A stretch of 10,887 nucleotides of DNA from NCBI GenBank assembly GCA_963783355.1, contig CAWANF010000010.1, forward strand, positions 1 to 10,887, in the 5' to 3' direction. Positions 1-4,831 of this stretch are shown here, piece by piece. Each line of letters begins with the position of its first letter. The first letter of the stretch is position 1. The notes under the pieces were generated by a model. The model was not told the origin of the DNA. It did no database searches and saw only the letters and a list, made by a program, of their open reading frames with translations. Source of the DNA: CAWANF01 sp963783355. GTDB taxonomy: Bacteria > Bacteroidota > Rhodothermia > Balneolales > DATFMH01. Position numbers and translations under genes: made by a program.

Positions 1-1
1 G

Positions 2-970
2 TTCTGCAACACGTTCCGTTACGTATTGCTCAACATGCTGAACCGCAAGAACACGGTGACGGGCAAACGCTACGCCGAAGACCCTTCGCTCGCCTACATC
101 GAGCTGCAAAACGAGGACGACATTTTCTGGGGCCACACGCAGACCTATCTCGACATGTGCCCCACCTACAAGCGTCTGCTGTACCGCCAGTTCTCCGAGT
201 GGTTGCAGGCGCGCTATGGGTCCGAGGAGAAGCTGGCGGCTGCCTGGGGCGCCGGAGCCTTGAAGCCGGAAGAGAGCCTTGCCGCTCTCAACATCGAGGC
301 CCAGGCCACCACCGGAATCGCCGGCCAAATCCAGCAGGCGGTGCGCTCCGGCAATCCACCCCCGCGCCGGCTGCTGGACAACTGCCGCTTTCTCTATGAA
401 ACACAGAACGCCTTCTACAGCCGCTTCGTCAAGGCGATCCGCGATACCGGCTACCGCGGCGTGATTGTCGGCTCCTGCTGGCAGGCCGGTTCCGGTGTCA
501 GCCACTACTACAATCTGCATTCCGACTTTCTGGCCGGCATGATCGATCGGCACAATTATGGCGGCGGAAGGCGCGCCATGATCGCCGGACCGGGATCTTC
601 GGTGCGGGCATGCAGCAGGTCGCGGACCGGCCCTTCGGCCTTTCCGGTGGAAGAGCACCTGGGGCAGCCCGTGGCTGGCCGAAGTTCCGCCATCGTCGCC
701 GTCTACGGATTGGGCTTGCAGGGGTGGGACCTCTCCTGCGAGTTCGCCAGTGACTCGGACACCATGTCGATGCCCATGACGGAGTTCGGCACCGATTCTC
801 CGGCCGACATCGGGCAATATCCCGCGCTGGCGCGCATGGTCCACCGCGGAGACGTCCGGGAAGGCGACGTCGTCGCCACTCGCCGCGTCAGCCTCGCCGA
901 GCTGGCCGAGGGACGCCTGGGTTTTGAGGAAAACATCCGGCAGCAAGGCGACGTCCGCGTACAGGCATAG
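2..970 (+). pseudogene. Truncated, frameshifted clan GH-A glycoside hydrolase (GC-rich segment)
   Basis: The frame is open from base 2 (reading FCNTFRYVLLNMLNRKN), so the gene enters from beyond the left edge; the ATG/TTG codons near 26-35 are not its start. The motif IELQNEDD resembles the strand-4 N-E acid/base site of clan GH-A hydrolases. The nominal 314-residue reading frame is misleading between about 567 and 691. There the protein-like sequence continues first in a second frame (TGIFGAGMQQVADRPFGLS) and then in a third (WKSTWGSPWLAEVPP) before returning to the first (IVAVYGLGLQGWDLSCEF). Each switch fits a one-base loss, near 566-568, 646-647 and 690-691. The second loss falls where a GAG codon would give SEW, a plausible catalytic nucleophile. 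The 3' end stops at a TAG just where base composition falls, so the C-terminus also looks cut off. The exact GH family is not assigned. A chimeric assembly, a transferred fragment or a true pseudogene are all possible. Confidence 0.6.
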
Positions 971-985
971 ATATCAAAAGGGATG

Positions 986-1018
986 AATGATGCCATCACT
1001 CGGAGTGATGGCATCATT
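986..1018. repeat. 33-bp perfect palindrome, 16-bp arms with one central base
   Basis: The arms AATGATGCCATCACTC (986-1001) and its exact reverse complement (1003-1018) flank a single G. The palindrome lies 16 bp after the stop of the GC-rich fragment and at the change in base composition. It could form a strong hairpin terminator, but no T-run follows on either strand. It could also be an operator-like site or a junction feature. Confidence 0.7.
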
Positions 1019-1114
1019 ATCATACACCTGCATTTACGCGCAATTTTATCGTTAACATAATACAGATTTTCGTGATTGGCTACTGTGTTTTTTGATGCCG
1101 CAGGTCCGGGAGCT

Positions 1115-1137
1115 TTAGGGAAGCTGCGTCTCCCTAA
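1115..1137 (-). other. Hairpin downstream of the dead GH5 gene
   Basis: TTAGGGA (1115-1121) and TCCCTAA (1131-1137) form a perfect 7-bp stem with a 9-base loop, about 20 bp past the stop of the - strand GH5 pseudogene. It may have been a transcription terminator, but no T-run follows on the - strand. Apart from this and the palindrome, I see no gene in 971-1156. Confidence 0.35.
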
Positions 1138-1156
1138 GACAATATTTCATTGCAGA

Positions 1157-2636
1157 TTAGACCCAAAAGAGGTCACCAGGAGATGCTATTTGCTTCAGCA
1201 ACAGTAACTTACTGGTAGCAAATTGATTACCAGCCTGTAAGCGATAAACATACACTCCAGAAGCCAGATGCAACCCGTTAAACTGAACGGTATGAATTCC
1301 GGCGCTCATGCGACGGTCTGCCAGAGTGGCTACTCTTTGTCCCAAAACACTGTAGACCATCAGTTTCACGTTCGTCGCCTTTGGGACGCTGAATTATATG
1401 TCCGTTGTCGGATTAAAGGGATTCGGATAATTCTGTCCAAGTCTGAATCCCTTGGGAATATCCAAATCTATTTCATTGGATATCTTGGTAGTAATTTCGG
1501 CACCTTTCATTATTGCATCAAGCATTCCGTGATCTAAAGTTTTTCCTGTGCTACGATCAAATATGCCCATATTGGTATCCCAAATGAAGGATACCATTCC
1601 ATGATCAATTGCCGATTTTGTAACATAATAATCGTAATAATTCACGGATGCGTGGTTAAGCGCCTGGTCCGACGGAGGACTTAGATTTCGTTTAAAAGCA
1701 CCAAACTCTCCAATTATTACCGGGATCCCTTTATCGACAAACTTCGTTTTCATCTTCTCAAATTCACTATCCATGTAACTTTCTTCACCCCAGGTTGCAT
1801 TGCGGCTGGCGTCGGTTGTCGAGTGATAGCCGTTTCCCCAATAGTAAAACATCTTGCCCCAGCTTGCATTCTGACTCATTATGGTAAACTGTTACGGAGA
1901 ATAGTAATGAACTTCTACTACCAAACGGTTTGCAATTTGGTCCCTGGGCATTGTGTTCATCAGATTATCTGTTTTATCGATGTCAGTAGATGGCCCCTGG
2001 ATAATCAGGGTACGGAAACTGTTATTTCCACCCGTTGCGCGAACGGCACTTATAAAGGTTTGGTGGTACGATAACAAAATGGCCATTCCTGCGGCATCAT
2101 TGACATTAGGTTCATTTGAACCGGCAAAAAGCAAATGCTCATCGTAATTTTTTGAATTCATTTGCTATTTGGGTCCAATAGGCATGCTGCCTTTTATTTA
2201 CCTGAGCTGAATCCGCTTTGTCAACCCTGTTTTCCAGCCAACCGTCATCCCAATGGTCGTTGAGGATTACATATAAATTGTCATTCATGCAGTAGTCAAC
2301 TACCTGCTTCACCCGGGCAAGCCATGCCGGATCAATTTGACTCGTAACCGTATCGGAATGGGCAAACCATGCTACTGGGATTCTGACCGAATTAAATCCC
2401 GCGGCTTTGACGGAATCAATTAATTTTTTGGTGGTATATGCACCTCCCCATGCCGTTTCCCCGCCGATGGCTTCTAGCGTGTTTCCCATATTCCAGCCGA
2501 CTTTCATTTTGCTGATTACCTGTTGCGCCGGCGGTAATGGTGTTTGTGCAAATAACGGGGTATTAAGAACTAAACCCAAGAGAAATGCGGCTAAAATCCC
2601 TCTTTTAAGAAATAGTTTGATTGATTTTAGAAATAT
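1157..2636 (-). pseudogene. Broken GH5 endoglucanase with type IX sorting domain
   Basis: Read through its lesions, this is a secreted GH5 (cellulase superfamily) enzyme that would hydrolyse beta-1,4-glucan or a related backbone. A hydrophobic leader ends in NTPLFAQ. The GH5 barrel has WNMGNTLEA near its start, acid/base Glu in GSNEPNV and nucleophile Glu in IIGEFGAF. The tail is a type IX sorting domain (LGQNYPNPFNPTTDI and VYSVLGQRV) for export across the outer membrane. Lesions: a six-T run (2148-2153; AAAAAA in the coding sense) where five would keep frame between ANEFK and NYDEHLLFAG; an in-frame TAA at 1892-1894 (HYYSP-stop-QFTIMSQNASWG); an in-frame TAA at 1394-1396 (PTTDI-stop-FSVPKATN); and ATA at 2634-2636 where the leader should begin, with no in-frame ATG upstream. 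The C-terminus runs about 14 residues past the usual KLLLLK end, so the old stop may also be lost. A mobile element is inserted 35 bp upstream of the presumed start. Confidence 0.85.
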
Positions 2637-2662
2637 GTTTCTGTCATCACCCCGTATCTCTT

Positions 2663-2670
2663 TAAATATG
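2663..2670. repeat. Target-site duplication, left copy
   Basis: TAAATATG lies immediately outside the left terminal inverted repeat and is identical to 4719-4726. An 8-bp duplication is the length expected for IS1595-family insertion. Confidence 0.93.
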
Positions 2671-2695
2671 GGGAATTATATACTTGTTTGACCCA
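2671..2695 (+). repeat. Left terminal inverted repeat of the IS1595-family element
   Basis: It begins GGGAATTATATA and ends TTTGACCCA. It matches the reverse complement of 4694-4718 at 21 of 25 positions; the mismatches are at element positions 6, 13, 15 and 16. Confidence 0.92.
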
Positions 2696-2712
2696 AAAGT
2701 TTTTACTATATT
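2684..2712 (+). promoter_or_regulatory. Possible transposase promoter reading out of the left end
   Basis: TTGTTT (2684-2689), inside the left inverted repeat, and TATATT (2707-2712) are 17 bases apart and lie upstream of the transposase start. This fits a sigma-70-like promoter partly embedded in the terminal repeat, a common insertion-sequence arrangement. It rests on consensus resemblance only. Confidence 0.35.
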
Positions 2713-2743
2713 GATCGCAGATTAAAGAATTTGGAGGTCAATC

Positions 2744-3670
2744 ATGGACGTTAAAGATAAAAAATTCAACAACTTCGTTCAGTTTTCCTATCACTTCTCA
2801 GATAATGAAAAATGCCGTGAACACCTGGAGCAATTACGTTGGCATGGACAGCCTACATGTCCTCATTGTGGACATGAAAAGGCATATAAATTCAGCAACG
2901 GAAAAACATATAAATGTGCAAAGTGCCGGAAGAAATTTAACGCTTTAACAGGAACAATTTTCGTGAACACAAAGATTGATCTCAATAAATGGTTCTGGGG
3001 AATATACATTGCAACCAGTCACAAAAAGGGAATTTCCAGCGTTCAATTAAGTAAAGACATCGGAACAACACAAAAAACGGCGTGGTTCATGCTTCACCGT
3101 ATTCGTGAAATGCTAAAGGAAAATGCACCTTCTCTTTTGTCTGGACAGGTTGAAGTTGATGAAACCTATATCGGAGGAAAAGAGAAGAACAAGCACCAAT
3201 CTAAAAAGACAAAGGGAACACAAGGACGCAGCACCCTTACAAAACAGCCTGTTATTGGAATCATTCAACGGAGAGGCCACATTGTTGCACGTTCAATTAA
3301 GAATACACCAAGCGCAACACTTCAACCGATTATGAGAGAACATGTACAGATCGGAAGTTCTGTATTTACCGATGAATGGCCAGCATATCGTGGACTCAGT
3401 AAGTTCTATCTCCATGGAGTTGTAAATCACAAAGACAGAGAATACGTAAATGGAAATATTTCAACCAATACCGTCGAATCGTTTTGGGCACTTCTTAAAC
3501 GTGGAATCATTGGGATTTATCACCACGTAATCCCAAAACATCTCGATCGATATTGTAATGCGTTTGCGTTTCGTTATAATTACCGGAATCTTGGAGAAAC
3601 CGATCGGTTCAATTTAGCGGTCAGTAGAATCAGTGGAACACGCTTGCGTTACTCGGAATTAATCCGATAA
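2744..3670 (+). CDS. IS1595-family (ISXO2-like) transposase
   Basis: This 308-residue DDE transposase would cut and join the element's ends. The N-terminus holds the IS1595-type zinc ribbon, with Cys39/Cys42 (CPHC) and Cys58/Cys61 (CAKC). A putative helix-turn-helix stretch follows around residues 95-125. The ISXO2-like catalytic domain has Asp139 (VEVDETYIGG), Asp210 (FTDEWPAY) and probably Glu245 (NTVESFWALLKRG) as the metal-binding triad, and it ends in the family-typical YCNAFAFRYNYR stretch. The length is normal for the family and there is no internal lesion. The ATG start is supported by GGAGGT (2733-2738) five bases upstream. The gene lies 73 bp from the element's left end and converges on the - strand tRNA-like/RNA unit, so read-through of either transcript would be antisense to the other. 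Confidence 0.95.
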   Translation: MDVKDKKFNNFVQFSYHFSDNEKCREHLEQLRWHGQPTCPHCGHEKAYKFSNGKTYKCAKCRKKFNALTGTIFVNTKIDLNKWFWGIYIATSHKKGISSVQLSKDIGTTQKTAWFMLHRIREMLKENAPSLLSGQVEVDETYIGGKEKNKHQSKKTKGTQGRSTLTKQPVIGIIQRRGHIVARSIKNTPSATLQPIMREHVQIGSSVFTDEWPAYRGLSKFYLHGVVNHKDREYVNGNISTNTVESFWALLKRGIIGIYHHVIPKHLDRYCNAFAFRYNYRNLGETDRFNLAVSRISGTRLRYSELIR

Positions 3671-3700
3671 TTCACTAATTTATTGCTTTGAAATAATGAA

Positions 3701-3742
3701 AAGGCCACATTAGAGGGAAAAATGACTCCATAATGTGACCTT
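3701..3742 (-). terminator. Terminator-like hairpin closing the - strand RNA unit
   Basis: AAGGCCACATTA (3701-3712) pairs with TAATGTGACCTT (3731-3742) at 11 of 12 positions around an 18-base loop that can pair further (GAG/CTC). On the - strand the stem ends in GGCCTTTTCATTATTT, a T-rich tail, so it is directional for the - strand. It begins about 30 bp past the transposase stop on the opposite strand. Confidence 0.6.
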
Positions 3743-3868
3743 CCGGACGATAAGACAAGGTGCTAAAGACTTATGAGATCCGTCGCACTCGCCACTGTAT
3801 ATATTGGCAGGTTAATCGTCCTTTCGTTGCCCCCAGGCAAACGAATTTCTTTACTGGATAGTAGTTTG
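3743..3868 (-). ncRNA. Possible structured non-coding RNA between the tRNA-like gene and its terminator
   Basis: No convincing reading frame is seen, but the pairings are strong. TTCGTTGCC (3823-3831) pairs with GGCAAACGAA (3836-3845) around a 4-base loop, with one bulge. GGACGATAA (3745-3753) pairs with TTAATCGTCC (3812-3821), one bulge, closing a domain. Inside that domain lie shorter stems: ATAAG/CTTAT (3750-3754 with 3770-3774) and GCCA/TGGC (3791-3794 with 3805-3808). Read on the - strand, the order is tRNA-like, hairpin, closed multi-branch domain, terminator hairpin. This suggests one transcript of about 240 bases, from which processing at the tRNA 3' end would release the downstream RNA. 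The strand and function are inferred; I do not recognise a known RNA family. Confidence 0.4.
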
Positions 3869-3942
3869 AGCGGATGACGGGATTCGAACCCGCAACTCGA
3901 GAATGGCAAGTCCACGCGTTTTACCGTTAGAACTACATCCGC
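3869..3942 (-). tRNA. tRNA-Gly(GCC)-like gene with an unpaired anticodon stem, probably non-functional or specialised
   Basis: The acceptor stem GCGGATG/CATCCGC is perfect (7 bp), the discriminator is T, and the T arm GCGGG-TTCGAAT-CCCGT is normal apart from one G-T pair. The D stem GTTC/AAAC has one mismatch and the D loop keeps GG. The acceptor arm, discriminator and the loop sequence TTGCCAT match bacterial tRNA-Gly with anticodon GCC. The flanks GTGGAC and TCTCGA, however, do not form a proper stem around that loop. An alternative fold, GTGGA/TTCTC, would expose TGC with a C at position 37, which is unusual. The 5' side of the anticodon loop is two to three bases longer than normal. CCA is not encoded. 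It lies inside the insertion element and is followed by a structured RNA region. Ordinary decoding is doubtful. Confidence 0.6.
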
Positions 3943-3943
3943 A

Positions 3944-3977
3944 AAAGCCTAACAGCCCTTAACTGTTGGGCTTTTTT
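3944..3977 (+). terminator. Rho-independent terminator on the + strand
   Basis: AAAGCCTAACAG (3944-3955) and CTGTTGGGCTTT (3963-3974) form a 12-bp stem with one G-T pair and a CCCTTAA loop, followed by a run of six T (3972-3977). It would stop transposase transcripts that read through the - strand RNA region. It ends one base before the 5' end of the tRNA-like gene on the other strand. Confidence 0.75.
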
Positions 3978-4288
3978 ATTTCCTGATACTCTTAACTATC
4001 ATTGAAAATATTTTTGAACACATTTTTTAAGATTTTTTTAAAAAAAACTTCAGATATATTTGTTTTTCAATTAATCTTCCACTATCATTTAGATACAATA
4101 AAGCCACGACCAAAAATCTTGGCCTTTTGACATTGCAAAACGATTTTTTTAAAGGGCGTTATTGGTAGTAACGCCCTTTTTCGTTTATGGAAGATAGTTT
4201 AACTAATTTTATAAGGCAAAACAAGTATTAAACTTAGAAAAATTAGGAATCATTGAGTTCGAATAGTTAAAATCCTACCTTATTAAGT
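3978..4288. other. AT-rich non-coding stretch of the element
   Basis: No gene is seen in these 311 bases. They hold A- and T-runs around 4021-4047, a weak hairpin at 4101-4126 (AAGCCA/TGG-C-CTT), the strong terminator at 4151-4181, and then an AT-rich leader before the small-protein genes. A short + strand RNA ending at 4181 is possible, but I find no clear promoter for it. Confidence 0.5.
4151..4181 (+). terminator. Strong rho-independent terminator, + strand
   Basis: AAAGGGCGTTA (4151-4161) and TAACGCCCTTT (4169-4179) are perfectly complementary over 11 bp around a 7-base loop, and the T-run extends to 4181. It is directional, since the - strand side is an A-run. The terminator at 3977 already ends transposase transcripts, so this second one suggests a separate short + strand transcript before the small-protein genes. 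Confidence 0.8.
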
Positions 4289-4426
4289 ATGAGTAAACCA
4301 AAAAAATCCCAAAAATATGAGCCACCTTTAAAGATTGAAGGGGATTTGAAGGACGTTTTAAACGCCTCATTTAAAGGCGTGCCGGATAAATTGAAGAAAG
4401 GGAAGAAGGACAAAAATAAGGATTGA
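4289..4426 (+). CDS. Lysine-rich small protein of unknown function (45 aa), IS cargo
   Basis: ATG at 4289 opens a 45-codon frame ending in TGA. The protein is very basic at both ends (MSKPKKSQKY at the start, KLKKGKKDKNKD at the end), with a central segment PPLKIEGDLKDVLNASFKG that looks like a short amphipathic helix. There is no signal peptide and no metal-binding motif. The basic tails suggest nucleic-acid binding or ribosome association, but this is a guess from composition. No clear Shine-Dalgarno is seen. The next small gene begins three bases after its stop, so the two are probably co-transcribed and translationally coupled. I do not recognise the family. That it is a real gene rests on codon-like composition and on tandem coupling within the element. 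Confidence 0.6.
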   Translation: MSKPKKSQKYEPPLKIEGDLKDVLNASFKGVPDKLKKGKKDKNKD

Positions 4427-4429
4427 TAC

Positions 4430-4642
4430 TTGAGTAATTCAGATCCAAAATTAAAGCAGAAACCAGAAAATTACAGTCTGGGGGATTTTCTACGGAACTT
4501 AGAGGTAGAGTCAAAGAAAGCTGGGCTATCTTCTCAAGTGAAGCTTATTCAAAAGAAACAAGCGAACGCCCATCCGAACGAATTCAACGTAATAATGAGG
4601 CCATTGGAGGGGATGGTCAAACAGATCAATCACACTGAATAA
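4430..4642 (+). CDS. Small hydrophilic protein of unknown function (70 aa), IS cargo
   Basis: The frame starts at TTG (4430), three bases after the stop of the 45-residue gene, and ends in TAA at 4642. A purine-rich AATAAGGATTG upstream may help initiation, and coupling to the preceding gene would explain the weak start codon. The product (MSNSDPKLKQKPENYSLGDF at the start) is charged and soluble, with a likely helical middle (LGDFLRNLEVESKKAG). It has no signal peptide, membrane segment or recognisable catalytic motif. It is the last gene before the right end of the element. It could be an accessory transposition or regulatory factor or unrelated cargo; the sequence does not say which. Confidence 0.6.
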   Translation: MSNSDPKLKQKPENYSLGDFLRNLEVESKKAGLSSQVKLIQKKQANAHPNEFNVIMRPLEGMVKQINHTE

Positions 4643-4670
4643 ATAGAATAATCCTTCTAAATTATTCTAT
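4643..4670 (+). other. AT-rich hairpin after the small-protein genes
   Basis: ATAGAATAAT (4643-4652) and ATTATTCTAT (4661-4670) are perfectly complementary with an 8-base loop, starting directly after the TAA of the 70-residue gene. It may stabilise or end the mRNA, but it lacks G-C pairs and a T-run, so it is a poor terminator candidate. Confidence 0.45.
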
Positions 4671-4693
4671 AGTAATTATCATGCGTGCCTATA

Positions 4694-4718
4694 TGGGTCA
4701 AAGTAATATATAGTTCCC
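4694..4718 (-). repeat. Right terminal inverted repeat of the IS1595-family element
   Basis: TGGGTCAAA at the inner side, then TATATA and TTCCC at the outer end, mirror the left repeat at 21 of 25 positions. Confidence 0.92.
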
Positions 4719-4726
4719 TAAATATG
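4719..4726. repeat. Target-site duplication, right copy
   Basis: TAAATATG abuts the right inverted repeat and equals the left copy at 2663-2670. Confidence 0.93.
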
Positions 4727-4740
4727 TTTAAGCTATGTTT

Positions 4741-4790
4741 GTTTCACGAGTTGTCATTTTCGTGGAAGCAGAGCTTCGTCACTGGGAGAG
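4741..4790. repeat. Dispersed palindromic repeat, copy 1
   Basis: It shares a common core with the right edge of the window (10835-10887): GTTTC, GAGTT, ATTTT, then an identical GGAAGCAGAGCTT, then CAC and GGG in the same order. It contains nested stems: TTCACGA with TCGTGGAA (one bulge), and GAAGC-AGA-GCTTC. It lies between the intact GH5 gene and its dead neighbour, just outside the insertion element. Confidence 0.6.
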
Positions 4791-4831
4791 ACCGAATTTG
4801 AATAGTTAGAAATAATGCACGTCTTATATCC

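Larger units (their letters stand above)
2671..4718 (+). mobile_element. Complete IS1595-family insertion element with cargo (2,048 bp)
   Basis: The ends are defined by 25-bp inverted repeats (2671-2695 and 4694-4718; 21 of 25 positions match, sharing GGGAA, TATATA and TTTGACCCA blocks) and by a perfect 8-bp direct repeat on both sides. The transposase occupies less than half of the element. The remaining ~1 kb holds a tRNA-like gene, a structured RNA region, two T-tailed + strand hairpins and two small genes. The family is known to include members with passenger genes, but I do not recognise this cargo. Excising the element restores a roughly 140-bp gap between two tandem GH5 genes, so it landed between the intact GH5 and the start of its now dead neighbour. 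The good repeats and open transposase suggest a recent, possibly active insertion. Confidence 0.93.

Noticed and set aside
703..1023. 106-residue - strand frame across the GC-rich segment
   Set aside because: It is the antisense shadow of the glycoside hydrolase; its residues are low-complexity S/R/P-rich and it begins inside the palindrome.
1892..2153. Possible recoding: TAA read as an amino acid, plus programmed frameshifting on AAAAAA in the GH5 gene
   Set aside because: Other genes in the window end normally with TAA, TAG and TGA, so TAA is a real stop. The A-run needs a +1 or loss-type shift without a recognisable stimulator, and the start codon is also missing. Decay is simpler.
2671..4718. 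Composite transposon with two flanking insertion sequences
   Set aside because: There is only one transposase and one pair of terminal repeats; the cargo lies inside a single element.
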